From NCBI RefSeq assembly GCF_029867415.1, contig NC_081183.1, positions 51,167,133 through 51,231,132 on the forward strand: a stretch of DNA of 64,000 bases, written 5' to 3'. Position numbers and translations under genes: made by a program. Shown here one piece after another: positions 45,405 through 56,760 of this stretch. The DNA comes from Vicia villosa (lineage: Eukaryota > Streptophyta > Magnoliopsida > Fabales > Fabaceae). Position 1 is the first letter of the stretch. The number at the start of each line of letters is the position of its first letter. The notes beneath the pieces are model-generated. The model had not been told where the DNA came from. It saw only the letters and a list, made by a program, of their open reading frames with translations, and did no database searches.

Positions 45405-48400
45405 ATTTACTATTGATAAACCCATTGAATGCAATAACCCTATGCCCTCTCCCAACTTTGAGTTTCCTGTGTTCGAAGCCGAAGAAGAGGAAGAAGAAGA
45501 GATCCCGGACGAGATCTCTCGATTACTTAAGCACGATGAAAGAGCCATTCTGCCTCACAAAGAGCCTTTAGAAAAGATCAACTTGGGTTCTGAAAAAGAC
45601 AAAAAAGAAGTGACCATTGGATCGCTGCTTGATACTGATATCAAGAGTAAGTTGACAGACCTTCTCAAAGATTATGTTGACGTGTTTGCCTGGTCCTACC
45701 AAGACATGCCTGGGTTGGATACCAATATTGTTCAGCATTACTTGCCATTGAAGCCAGAATGTCCACCAGTTAAGCAGAAATTGCGAAGGACTCACCCTGA
45801 TATGGCTAACAAGATCAAAGTGGAAGTTCAAAAACAGCTCGACGCAGGTTTCCTAATCACCTCTGAGTATCCTCAATGGTTGGCCAACATAGTGCCAGTT
45901 CCGAAGAAAGATGGAAAAGTCAGAATGTGTGTTGACTACCGTGACTTGAACAAGGCCAGTCCAAAAGATGACTTTCCATTACCACATATCGACATACTGG
46001 TTGATAACACCGCTAAGTTCAACGTCTTTTCCTTCATGGACGGGTTCTCCGGTTATAATCAGATCAAGATGGCTCCTAAAGACATGGAGAAGACATCTTT
46101 CATCACCCCATGGGGTACCTTTTGCTACAAAGTGATGCCGTTTGGATTAAAGAATGCAGGCGCAACTTACCAAAGGGCAATGACTACTCTCTTTCATGAC
46201 ATGATGCATAAAGAAATTGAAGTTTATGTGGACGACATGATAGCCAAGTCCAGCACAGAAGAAGAACATATTGAATACCTTTTGAAGTTGTTTCAACGAC
46301 TAAGGAAATATCAGCTTCGCTTGAATCCTAACAAATGTACTTTTGGGGTTAGATCTGGAAAACTCTTCGGTTTCATTGTCAGCCAAAGAGGTATTGAAGT
46401 AGATCCCGACAAAGTCAGAGCTATTCAAGAGATGCCTGCACCAAAAACTGAAAAGCAAGTAAGAGGGTTTCTCGGACGATTGAACTATATCTCCAGATTT
46501 ATCTCTCAAATGACTGCTACTTGTGGGCCAATTTTCAAGCTTCTCCGCAAAGATAAAGGGTTTATATGGACTGAAGATTGCCAGAAAGCATTCGACAGTA
46601 TCAAAGAGTACCTGTTAGAACCGCCAATATTGATTCCTCCGGTTGAAGGAAGACCATTAATCATGTACCTTACTGTGTTGGAAGAATCCATGGGTTGTAT
46701 GCTTGGACAGCAAGATGAAACCGGTAAGAAGGAGCATGCCATCTATTACTTAAGTAAGAAATTCACAGATTGTGAGTCTCGTTACTCCATGCTCGAAAAA
46801 ACATGTTGTGCTTTGGCTTGGGCTTCAAAACGTCTCCGCCAATACATGATCAACAATACTACTTGGTTAATCTCCAAAATGGATCCGATCAAGTACGTCT
46901 TTGAAAATCCTGCCTTAACAGGAAGGATTGCCCGATGGCAAATGCTGTTATCCGAATATGACATTGAATACCGTGCTCAAAAAGCGGTCAAAGGAAGCAT
47001 TCTCGCCGATCACTTGGCGCATCAACCAATTAATGAATATCAATCTCTCAAGTTTGACTTTCCTGATGAAGATGTCATGTACTTGAAGATGAAAGATTGT
47101 GACGAACCATTACCTGAAGAAGGTCCTGATCCTGGATCGAGATGGGGCCTAATTTTCGATGGAGCAGTTAATGCTTTTGGCAATGGAATTGGGGCAATCA
47201 TCATCACTCCCAGGGGTACTCATATCCCGTTCTCCGCCAGATTGCTATTTGATTGCACCAACAACATCGCAGAATATGAAGCTTGTATCATGGGTCTCGA
47301 AGAAGCCATTGACTTAAGGATCAAGATCCTCGACATATATGGAGATTCAGCCCTCATGATCAACCAAATCAAAGACAAATGGGAAACTTACCACCCTGGC
47401 TTGATTCCTTACAGAGATTATGCAAGACGTCTTTTGACTTTCTTCAACAAGGTTGAATTGCATCATATACCTCGAGATCAGAATCGAATGGCAGATGCCT
47501 TGGCTACTCTATCTTCCATGTTCAAAGTCAATCATTGGAATGATATGCCTAAAGTCAGAATTATGCGCCTGGAAAGGCCTGCCTATGTGTTTGCAACTGA
47601 AGTAGTCATCGATGATAAACCGTGGTTCCACGACATCAAACGCTTCCTTCAAACTCAAGAATACCCGCTTGGGGCATCAAACAAAGATAAGAAAACTCTA
47701 AGGAGGCTTTCTGGCTGTTTTTTCTTAAATGGAGATGTGCTATACAAAAGAAACTTCGACATGGTTTTGCTCAGATGTGTGGATAGACACGAAGGAGACA
47801 TGTTAATGCATGAAGTGCATGAAGGGTCCTTTGGAACTCATTCAAATGGGCATGCAATGTCCAAGAAAATCTTAAGAGCAGGATACTATTGGTTGACAAT
47901 GGAATCAGACTGTTATAAACACGTGAAGAGATGTCACAAGTGCCAGATCTATGCAGATAAGATCCATGTGCCACCGACTCTACTCAACGTTCTCTCATCT
48001 CCGTGGCCTTTCTCCATGTGGGGTATCGACATGATTGGAATGATCAAACCGAAAGCTTCAAACGGTCATCGTTTCATCTTGGTAGCTATTGATTACTTCA
48101 CCAAATGGGTCGAAGCAGTATCTTACGCCAATGTTACAAGACAAGTGGTTGTAAGGTTCATCAAGAATAACATCATTTGCCGATATGGTATTCCCAGCAA
48201 GATCATTACTGACAATGGTTCAAACTTGAACAACAAAATGATGAAAGAATTATGTGAGGAATTCAAGATCGAGCATCATAACTCTTCTCCTTACAGACCA
48301 AAAATGAATGGCGCCGTCGAAGCCGCCAACAAGAACATTAAGAAGATCGTCCAGAAATTGGTCGTCACTTACAAAGACTGGCATGAAATGCTGCCATTTG

Positions 48401-48870
48401 CTTTACATGGGTACCGTACTTCAGTGCGTACTTCAACGGGGGCAACTCCCTTCTCTCTAGTATACGGCATGGAAGCTGTACTCCCCGTAGAAGTTGAAAT
48501 CCCATCAATGAGAGTCCTCATGGAGACTAAGTTATCAGAGGCTGAATGGTGTCAAAGCAGATACGATCAGTTGAATTTAATCGAAGAAAAACGTATGACT
48601 GCTCTATGCCATGGACAGTTATACCAAGCAAGGATGAAACAAGCCTTCAACAAAAAGGTTCGACCTCGTGAATTCCAAGAAGGCGACCTCGTGCTTAAAA
48701 AGATCTTGTCTTTTCAACCAGATTCTAGGGGCAAATGGTCTCCTAATTACGAAGGCCCGTATGTTGTCAAAAGAACATTTTCTGGCGGCGCCATGACTCT
48801 TGCAACCATGGATGGTGATGAACTCCCACATCCTGTGAATGCTGATGCAGTCAAGAAATACTTTGTCTAA
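45397..48870 (+). CDS. Ogre pol: reverse transcriptase, two RNase H regions, integrase
   Basis: 1157 codons, open throughout; translated sequence probably starts at the exon from 45405, so the ATG at 45397 is not the true start. RT: VRMCVDYRDLNKA, FMDGFSGYNQI, VMPFGLKNAGATYQR and YVDD (277-280). A degenerate gypsy RNase H follows (LSKKFTDCESRYSMLEKTCCAL). A second, archaeal-type RNase H (IFDGAVNAFGNGIGAII with Asp588, NIAEYEACIMGLE, GDSALMINQI) marks the Tat lineage. Integrase: HHCC (H805 to C846/C849), then Asp878, Asp939 and Glu975, a correct DD35E spacing, and a GPYVV-type C-terminus without a chromodomain. It copies and integrates the element. Confidence 0.9.
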   Translation: MCRFTIDKPIECNNPMPSPNFEFPVFEAEEEEEEEIPDEISRLLKHDERAILPHKEPLEKINLGSEKDKKEVTIGSLLDTDIKSKLTDLLKDYVDVFAWSYQDMPGLDTNIVQHYLPLKPECPPVKQKLRRTHPDMANKIKVEVQKQLDAGFLITSEYPQWLANIVPVPKKDGKVRMCVDYRDLNKASPKDDFPLPHIDILVDNTAKFNVFSFMDGFSGYNQIKMAPKDMEKTSFITPWGTFCYKVMPFGLKNAGATYQRAMTTLFHDMMHKEIEVYVDDMIAKSSTEEEHIEYLLKLFQRLRKYQLRLNPNKCTFGVRSGKLFGFIVSQRGIEVDPDKVRAIQEMPAPKTEKQVRGFLGRLNYISRFISQMTATCGPIFKLLRKDKGFIWTEDCQKAFDSIKEYLLEPPILIPPVEGRPLIMYLTVLEESMGCMLGQQDETGKKEHAIYYLSKKFTDCESRYSMLEKTCCALAWASKRLRQYMINNTTWLISKMDPIKYVFENPALTGRIARWQMLLSEYDIEYRAQKAVKGSILADHLAHQPINEYQSLKFDFPDEDVMYLKMKDCDEPLPEEGPDPGSRWGLIFDGAVNAFGNGIGAIIITPRGTHIPFSARLLFDCTNNIAEYEACIMGLEEAIDLRIKILDIYGDSALMINQIKDKWETYHPGLIPYRDYARRLLTFFNKVELHHIPRDQNRMADALATLSSMFKVNHWNDMPKVRIMRLERPAYVFATEVVIDDKPWFHDIKRFLQTQEYPLGASNKDKKTLRRLSGCFFLNGDVLYKRNFDMVLLRCVDRHEGDMLMHEVHEGSFGTHSNGHAMSKKILRAGYYWLTMESDCYKHVKRCHKCQIYADKIHVPPTLLNVLSSPWPFSMWGIDMIGMIKPKASNGHRFILVAIDYFTKWVEAVSYANVTRQVVVRFIKNNIICRYGIPSKIITDNGSNLNNKMMKELCEEFKIEHHNSSPYRPKMNGAVEAANKNIKKIVQKLVVTYKDWHEMLPFALHGYRTSVRTSTGATPFSLVYGMEAVLPVEVEIPSMRVLMETKLSEAEWCQSRYDQLNLIEEKRMTALCHGQLYQARMKQAFNKKVRPREFQEGDLVLKKILSFQPDSRGKWSPNYEGPYVVKRTFSGGAMTLATMDGDELPHPVNADAVKKYFV

Positions 48871-48893
48871 AAAAATAAAAAAGAACAGCTCGG

Positions 48894-49040
48894 TAAGTTG
48901 AAAACCCGCAAAGGGCGACTTAGGCAAAAATGAGCGTCTCGGTGGACTGAAAACCTGAAAGGGCGGTCCAGGCAAAAATTAGAGACAATAAACAGAAAAA
49001 AATTCATCCTGGTAGATTGAAAACCTGAAAGGGCAATCTA
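48894..49040 (+). repeat. Three covarying hairpins after Ogre pol
   Basis: Three units share TGAAAACC-GAAAGGGC-type loops and a following GGCAAAAAT. Stems differ but stay paired: TAAGTT/GACTTA (48894-48899, 48917-48922), TGGACT/GGTCCA (48943-48948, 48965-48970), TAGATT/AATCTA (49013-49018, 49035-49040), allowing G-U in the first two. Confidence 0.75.
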
Positions 49041-49519
49041 GGCAAAAATTAAGGATTTATGACAAAGTAACTGCATCAGTCCGTACTTCGTCACCTGAGG
49101 AGTCTTTTTCATCAAAGGATCTTCAATCAAATCATCGCCAATCTGAAGCGACAAGCACAGTTGGAACTCAAAGTTGTTAGGGGGAATAGTGGTTATTGCT
49201 TTCAATGTAGCCTTTTCCGCATAATTACCATTTCCAACTTTTGTAAATACTCCATGGAATCACGCCTTTAGCTGATTTCCATCCTATTAAATAAATTTGA
49301 GCCTTGTGCCCATTTGTTTGCAATCTCTAATTTCTTTTAGCTTGCAAAATGACGCTTTAATTGTGTTATTCACTTTTGAAAAGAAAAAAAGAAAAAAGTT
49401 TTAAATGAATTTACTTCACTTTTTCAAAATAGAAGCGAAACTTTCCTTTGAGTTGTGAACAACAGAAGGAACATCAACAGCTATCTCCATAGGATGAATC
49501 AAAGATTATGATAGGAAAA

Positions 49520-49600
49520 GCTCTTCTATCCCCAGTGAAGAAGGTCTTTTATCCCCAGTGACGAATATCTTCCATCTCCAGTGAAGAAGTTCTTCCATCT
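49520..49600 (+). repeat. Short tandem repeat CCCAGTGAAGAAG
   Basis: Three clear and one degenerate units of about 23-24 bp with core TCTTYYATCYCCAGTGAAGAA. Confidence 0.7.
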
Positions 49601-50375
49601 CAATAAGAAAAGATGCTTATCTTACCCAGAGAAGTTTAAAGCATGCAACACAATTCATTACCCGTGTTATCTACACCGTGTTGAAGAACATTTGCCAAGT
49701 ATCTGGTTGTATTGCGACGTTGGTCCTTCTCCAGTATATACTTCTTTGTCTGTCAGTATTGTCAGCATGCATGCTACATTCATGACATTCATCATTCATA
49801 CATATTTGCATCATTTATGCATTCTTGCATTTTTTCAATATTCACTTGTTTAGGATATATCTATCCCAAAAAAAAAAAGAGAAAAAAAAAAGGAAAAAGA
49901 AACAGGTACGGGCGCGTCATCTCTCCAAATAGATTGTCACCCATAAGTAGAAAGAACATCTTCTTTCTCCAGTTCCCCACTAAGATCATTCCTCGTGGAA
50001 GAAGGTTGCTTCAGTTTCTCCTCTCAAAACAAAGGAGAAAATCCCCAGTTGAGTTCATCCCTCATTGGGTACAAAGTCTTGTTTGACTGTTTCTTTCCAA
50101 TTCATTCATGGATAGAACCTTGTCTTTACCAGAGATTCAAATTCCGATTCCCCAAACAGAGTCGTGAAAAACAGACAATAAGCAATAGCCTCATCATCCG
50201 AGCGGCTTATGTCTCTTCCAAAAGATTTTTCCTCTCTAGGAAATCAATCATGAAGACCATGTGACAATCAGGGCCTTATTACTGTTCACAAGGCTGAATA
50301 TCCAGTAATTTCCCTAACAAAGTCTCCAGGATCATTTTATCACTCGGCTGATAATTGATCTTGTCTTCAAAACCA

Positions 50376-50584
50376 CTATCACGAGGCTGGTAGTCGGTAA
50401 CCTTTTTGTTCTGGTTATATTATTTAACATGTCTATCACCATGCTGATAGTCGGTAATATTAACCGAACCTTTGGAACTATTTTTTTTTTACCTTGTCAA
50501 GTCTATCACAATGCTGGTAGTCGGTAACATAGTTTCATACCTTGCACCTTCGCATTATTAACAAGTCTATCCCTGTGCTGATAG
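50376..50584 (+). repeat. Four CTATCA/TGRTAG hairpins in Ogre 3' UTR
   Basis: Stem-loops at 50376-50393, 50433-50450, 50503-50520 and 50567-50584, each 18 nt followed by TCGGTAA, spaced 57-70 bp. The loop varies and the stems stay paired, with wobble in two. Confidence 0.75.
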
Positions 50585-50876
50585 TCGGTAATGTCGGTAG
50601 GTAAGCTTTTCTTACAAAGCTATCATTCCCCGGTAAAGCATACACTTGTTTTCCCAAAAAGAAAAAACGGATTCTCTTCCTAAAACGGATTGAGACATCC
50701 TTCCCGATCTCTTGTCCCCAGTGGAGTCAGTTCTTGATATCCCCTCGGTAAAGATATCCTTGCATCGTCCGCAATTTTGGTATCTTAGGTCCAAAATTTG
50801 CGTCTTCTGATATTTAAGTCTCTTCCACCCTATCAAAACGAAGATTTTCAATCTTCGTGTCTCAGGTTGAAGAAAC

Positions 50877-50891
50877 TTAAATAGGGGCATC
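50877..50891 (+). other. Ogre polypurine tract
   Basis: TTAAATAGGGGCATC directly before the 3' LTR start TGTCATACCCC. Confidence 0.8.
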
Positions 50892-50984
50892 TGTCATACC
50901 CCAATTTTTGACCTAAGATACAACCTCATATCATTTGCATATGCATCATTTGCATCTCTAACAAATTGCATAGCTTGTGTTTGC
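50892..50984 (+). mobile_element. Ogre 3' LTR, left part (93 bp)
   Basis: It matches the first 93 bp of the 5' LTR with two changes, and is then cut by the 8-kb insert after ...GTGTTTGC. Confidence 0.95.
50980..50984. repeat. Target-site duplication TTTGC (left)
   Basis: The same five bases follow the insert at 59037-59041. The uninterrupted 5' LTR has GTGTTTGCTACTTG once. Confidence 0.95.
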
Positions 50985-52425
50985 TGTAACACCCTTCTAA
51001 ACCCCGCGGAAAATTTAACAAAAATCAGAGTAAAACATGAAAAAGGGTATTACGACTTCAAAATATTTAAAACATTAAGCCATGTCATGCCTTATGAGGA
51101 ACTTCAAAACACATTATTCAGTAATCATGTTAACACAGCGGAAAATAATTCAAAACTGAATAACATAAAACAACGGTATTCAACACCAAGAATTTACCGA
51201 TTTAAAACCAACAAAACATCATTCTAGCATAAGAATTAATCCACCAGACAATACTAAAATAAACGTCCCCCAGTGTTACAAGACCAGAGCATGACCCGAC
51301 ACAACCGACTAAACGAAGTAACTCTACGAGTTATCCTCACCAAGCACAAGCCGCTACTCCTTAATCTCAAAAATGTCAACAGTAAGGGTGAGACATATCA
51401 CAATTAAACTATATTATAAGTTCATAACGACAAAATATCATAAGCAGATTATTCACCCAATCATCACATGTATTTCAGGTACACAACAGTTAATCAAACA
51501 CACAACCATTCATATCAAACACATACGAATTATAACATTGGACAACTTCCATTCATGTTATAATCCTACACAACAACCTAATGCAATGCAACTAATGCAT
51601 GTGGTACCGAACATGGGACAAACCCATCTCACCGATCCACCACCATAAAGATTCGGCTACTTCTCTCACTAATTCCACACAATGGGAATTAGCTACCGCT
51701 GTCCCACCACCATAAGGGATACAGCCCACAACATGATTATGAAATACATGCATCAACCATAACATGCACATCATCAACATCCACCAAAGATTCATAATCA
51801 TTCATCCATAACACAAAGAAAACTCATATCACAACCATTTGATATTCACCACAACATCATACATTTAACACATAAATATATTATCACCACAGCAATCACA
51901 TAGCCTTTATCAATTACAAATGACATATTGCATACAAGACAATCAATGTCATCCTCAACAACCACCAAAAACAACATCTACTTTTGATAACTTAAGCCTC
52001 ATGTATACATACAATTACCAAAAACATATGCAATTAAGAATTATCTATGCGATTCTGATATTTACGCACATCACCATAATTCAACATATTGAATTATCCA
52101 CCAATTGTACAATATGCATTTATCACATAATAATCACAACAATGCATAGAATTTATCATTCATCAATTCCATGTATCACAATTAGCACATAGTACACAAC
52201 AACAATACATATTGTTCTTAAATAACTTTATTCCATGACATACACATATATAATTACATGTCATTTTCACAACCACATAATAATTAAATCATCTAGTGCC
52301 AATCAAATTATTTTCATCAAAAAGAGCATTTCGTTAGCTTCGTAATGCTTCGAACGGCACCCAAAACGGACTTACGGATCAATAGTTATGAATTTTTAAA
52401 GTTTTGAAAAAAATGCCAACACAGC

Positions 52426-52617
52426 GATGTAACGGGTTACATCATTCATGTAACCGGTTACATCAGTTCCAGTAGTGAAAATACCCCATTTTTCTTCGAT
52501 GTAATCGGTTACCTCAACCATGTAACCGGTTACATCACCCAAAAATTCCCAGCAAGTTGCGTTTTTCATCATTTTTCACATAGGTAACCGGTTACCTCAA
52601 CCATGTAACCGGTTACA
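52426..52617. repeat. Palindrome array GTAACCGGTTAC
   Basis: Six copies, several the perfect palindrome TGTAACCGGTTACA, others varied (AACGGGTT, AATCGGTT, GGTAACCGGTTACC). The same array is in the other LTR (58202-58393). Confidence 0.9.
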
Positions 52618-53060
52618 TCACTGAAGAAGTGTCAAAATCTGTATTTTTCTTCTGCTACGGGATTCTACCTTCAAACCCCCAAAAACTCATCTTTTACACA
52701 CCAGAAAATCATTATAAGTCCTAATTCTTCAAGTTCAATACCAGCATTATATAATTACTCAAATACACACATCAATTCCATCCATTGTACATAAATCATA
52801 CATCATTCACATCATCACAAACAAATCCAATTTGCCCTATAGATTCCAAAACCCCAAAATCTAACACACATTCAATTGAGATACAAAACCTACATAATCA
52901 ATCCCATCATCATTAAACTGATAATATAGGCTAAAAGGATTAGTCACCCCTTACCTTAGCCAAGAACCTTGAATTCTTCTCTTCCTCCTCTTCTCCCCTT
53001 TCACGTTCCTTCTCTTTTCCTCTTTTGCTTCTCTTTTTTCCTTATTTTCACAATTTCTCT

Positions 53061-53068
53061 ATTTTATA
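53061..53068 (-). promoter_or_regulatory. TATA box of 8-kb element
   Basis: On the minus strand TATAAAATAGAGAA, about 190 bp into the LTR and about 100 bp before the donor-like site, so U3 is short. Confidence 0.6.
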
Positions 53069-53260
53069 AAAAAAATAGGATAATTAGTTAGTAAGGCCTC
53101 TCCATTGGCACCTCCCATTTTACTAACTACGTCACGGCCCAATAACAATAATTCTCATAATTCTTCCAAAAATCCAATTTTAATTACTAAATAATCAAAT
53201 AATTTCCAAATAATTAATTTAACTTAATTAAATTAATTTATGAAATTATGGGGTGTTACA

Positions 53261-53275
53261 ACTCTCCCCCACTAA
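53261..53275 (-). other. PPT of 8-kb element
   Basis: On the minus strand TTAGTGGGGGAGAGT, directly before TGTAACACCCC. Confidence 0.85.
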
Positions 53276-54603
53276 AAGAGTTTTCGTCCTCGAAAACATA
53301 CTTAAAGTGAAAAGTTCCGAATATGAGTCCTTCATCTGACTCTCCAGTTCCCAGGTAACATTTCCCTAGTCGATCCTCAAAATTCATTTGACATAACCAA
53401 CAGAAATTACATCTCACGCATTCAATCTCAGCTCTTACGTCGCATTCGACCACCTCACAAGTGTACCATTCGCTATACCTCCAAAAGGTTAACGACAAAA
53501 GAACATTGAAGTACATCCCATACAATGCACTCAATAACTGGATAGTATAATTACAGAACCATGGTATGACCACACCCGATCAACACTGCAGTAATGTATT
53601 CCATATACTGAACGTACCATTCTTAAACATACTTTTTCATTGGAACAATGAAATAATACTTACACTTTTCACCAACTGCTTCTTTCAAGAAAATTCAATA
53701 ATCGTATCCTTCATACTATTGAATATCAACTATCTGACTCCTCTCAAGTCATACCAGTAATTATCTAACACGTTACACTCCGCTTTCGCTACACTATTCT
53801 GATTACTCATTACAATCATCATTACCAATTAGATTTCTCAGTTTTGTCCAATTTCGACTCTCTTTACTCATTCGTTCCAGAATCCTTCTTTACCATACAT
53901 GGTACTAATTTACCACTTAGCAATATTTATACTCATTCAACAACAAATTCCTGAGTTACTACACCTATTAAGACATTCCAACCATCGAAACGAGTACACA
54001 TGAGTAGTTATAACCACACTCATCAACCTCAATATATCATTGCTTATGAAATAGCTCAACTAAGTCTCACTCCTCTCCAAGAATTAAATCGAATTCGTCC
54101 TTCATAGAGTATAATTATTCATTATATCTGGAAATCTACCATAACACCTTTCAACAACACAAAATTATTATAGCATCATATAATATCAACTCATCGTCTT
54201 AACTTTGCTAAATACATACTCGTTAACTACGTACAACCACAATAACACGTTCATCATCTCGGAAATTATTCAAAAGAGTTCTAATTCTTCGATACGACAT
54301 CATTACCTCCACGAGATTCTAAATCCAACATATAAATCAATACATATTCTCTATGTAGGCTTCCGACATATTAATTCCTCACTTCCCACGAGTAGTACTC
54401 ATAACACTACTCCACATCACACTTTTGCTGCGCGACTCTGATTACTCGTCTTAAGTCATTTGCCCATCATGTTGCACTCTTCCATATTCACTTCCTTATA
54501 AGTTCACACAACATAGTGAGTGATTATTCTCACGGCTTAGTATTCATCACATCTTAAACCATTAAGGTAATAAAACAAGCTCATCTCATCTATATGATTC
54601 CGC

Positions 54604-54669
54604 CTACTATCAACAAGAGATTAAGGGTGATCATGTCCTCAATTTGTCAATAGATAGCCGACAACCATA
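54604..54669. other. 66-bp block conserved with the array internal regions
   Basis: Identical at 65 of 66 positions to 18672-18737 and its copies in the array, within otherwise diverged sequence. Begins CTACTATCAACAAGAGATTA. Confidence 0.9.
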
Positions 54670-54749
54670 CGTAAGCATAAACCGTTGTTACTACATAATA
54701 GTGTCCTTTTCTAGTTTACACCCAAACTCATTAACATCGTCATAGTTCA

Positions 54750-55245
54750 ATAATTCACTACGGTGTCCCTCTATAATATTCTTTCTAAGCTCAAAAACAT
54801 CAGGAACACAAACCCAGTCACTAACCTCATTATACCATTCTCGTCGATTCTGAATTCACCGCCTTTACCTTGGTAATTCAAGGTCAACTTTATCGATCAA
54901 CTCAACATAACTTTCTGACCTTCTCTAATCTCGTCAAGAATACCACTAGTCAGCCTTAGCATACCCAATCTAACACTATTAGGATCACCTTCATATACCA
55001 AACTCAATTTCTAAATTTTTCAATTAAATCCAACTCTTCACCATTAGCACCGACATTTTTGAAGACTTCCTACGCAACACAATAGCACAACATTTTCCTT
55101 ACCAGGATGGTAATTCAAACCAAAATCATAATCCTAAAAAAAAATTCTCTAATCATCTCTACTACCTCATATTAAGCCCTTTCTGATCAAAGAGGTACTT
55201 CAACTCTTATGATCACTAAATACTTCGAATCTTGAACCATACAAT
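54750..55245 (-). pseudogene. Decayed RNase H-integrase segment
   Basis: Aligns by eye with 12119-12610 of the chromovirus, the stretch spanning the end of RNase H and the start of the integrase zinc region. Many small indels destroy all frames. It shows that the 8-kb element descends from a coding chromovirus. Confidence 0.85.
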
Positions 55246-56744
55246 TAACCTGCAAGACGAATACAACATTCATAACTCGTGGTTTTAATCCAAATTCATG
55301 ACATCCTTCACGTCCAAATATCATTCCACTCGGAATCTCAACGAAGTCTTCCTCTCATCAACAGATGTTAGAAATTCTCTACAATTCTTCTTTTATACTT
55401 GTCGTTGCTTTAGCATCACAAGTATAACTCCAACCGTTCTAAAGTCTATTTCATCTTTCCTACTAATTCACTCTTCACTAAAATCCATAGGCACTCAAAT
55501 CATCTTTATTATCGAACATCTCATCAACCTATTAATCAACAACATGTTCTACTCAACTGTGTTTCAAACAATCGCGGTAGTAGGCATTCTTATTCGACAA
55601 GTTTCACGCTTCCTTAACCGACTTCACAACATCTCCTCATAGGATTAATCTACTATACTTATAACTCTCCCATAATGTAGAACATAATCTCTCCTCTTCA
55701 TAGGTTCAAACGGCACGTTAATTCGACACTCGGAACTCAAGATATGAATTTTCCAACGTCATCCAAAATGCAACATCGACATCATGCAGCGACGCTCTAT
55801 ATGGTATTACCAAAACTCTTCAAATGGTATATTCAATTCTTAAAATTACTCCTTAACAACCTTCTTATTATTCCTTCAATCCATTCAACACTGACACTGA
55901 CATCCCGTGCAGTACCAATAAACAAGTCTAGTTCTAAGAACAAGAGTAATCGTAACTTCACCTCTTTCCAACGTCATCCTGTTGCAATTAAATATGTTAC
56001 ATTTGCTGCAACCATTTTTATAGCAAAGTTCATCTCTTTAGCTTTCCGACGCTTCAAACGGAACTCAAATCGGATGTACAGAACTCCAGTTATGAATTTT
56101 CGAAGTTCTGCAGCTATTTAGCAATTTTCATGCGTTTTGCTTACGAAAATTTCACTCCAAAACCCATTCTCTTCAACTCGATCATATTCCAAACAGCCCC
56201 TTATCATATCTCTTCACTTCCAAACATTCTTATAACTTGACAACACATCCAATCGCCAAAGTGTGATTTCTGAAACATTACGACATCAATCCTCTTTGCA
56301 AACTTGCAGCTGAACCTCTTCTGAGACGCACGGCTACTCAACTGACAACTTCGCAGCCCATCAGCAGAGCTGATACATTACAACTTCTTAATTTCCCTCT
56401 CCTACAAATAATCATCAATTACCTCTAATCATTTTCCTTCCAGATGTTCCAACTTAACTACCAGTCAAGTCCTAATTTCAAGTCACCTTCGATTCGGAAA
56501 ACAACAACTCCAACAACACTTGCACGGTTGCCAACAACAGCCTACTGAACCAATCATCTTACAACTGAAACATAACCGAGAAGCAAAGCTTCTCCCCCAC
56601 TTGTTTCAATCCAACACCTGCAACAAAACAAACAAGTACCGACAGTGATTCACTCACATGTCACGTACCAAGGGATAACACGCCGACAATATACAACTGT
56701 CGCGCAACTCAACTGACTCGACAATTGGCCGGACGGACCGACCT

Positions 56745-56756
56745 GCTCTGATACCA
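56745..56756 (-). other. PBS of 8-kb element
   Basis: TGGTATCAGAGC on the minus strand, four bases from the LTR, as in the chromovirus and the array. Confidence 0.9.
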
Positions 56757-56760
56757 CTAT

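Larger units (their letters stand above)
48871..50891 (+). other. Ogre 3' UTR with repeat and hairpin arrays
   Basis: No credible coding frame. It holds three hairpins right after pol (48894-49040), short tandem repeats with ATCCCCAGTGAAGAAG (49520-49600), an A-rich run (49867-49903), and four CTATCA hairpins (50376-50584). It ends at the PPT. Confidence 0.75.
50985..53260 (-). mobile_element. 3' LTR of 8-kb element (2276 bp)
   Basis: Landmarks: six palindromes around GTAACCGGTTAC (52426-52617), CTAAG|GTAAGG donor-like site on the minus strand (52949-52959), a GA-rich tract (52965-53045 on the plus strand as CT), and TATAAAAT on the minus strand (53061-53068). The two LTRs differ at about six noticed positions. 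Confidence 0.95.
53261..56760 (-). mobile_element. Internal region of 8-kb element with pol relics
   Basis: The PPT-proximal 130 bp resemble the pol end of the chromovirus (CCTCGAAAACATAC, TCCCAGGTAACATTTCC). The middle has the 66-bp conserved block (54604-54669) and pol relics (54750-55245). An LTR-like module (56030-56110) and a hairpin with PPT-like tract (56578-56605) follow, ending in the PBS (56745-56756). Plus-strand frames here are short, without domains, and run against the element. Confidence 0.8.

Noticed and set aside
52426..52617. CRISPR-like array
   Set aside because: Palindromes are irregularly spaced, lack unique spacers, and lie in a plant LTR.
53566..56121. Plus-strand frames of 64-125 codons in the 8-kb element
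   Set aside because: No domains; they overlap decayed minus-strand pol and change between related elements.
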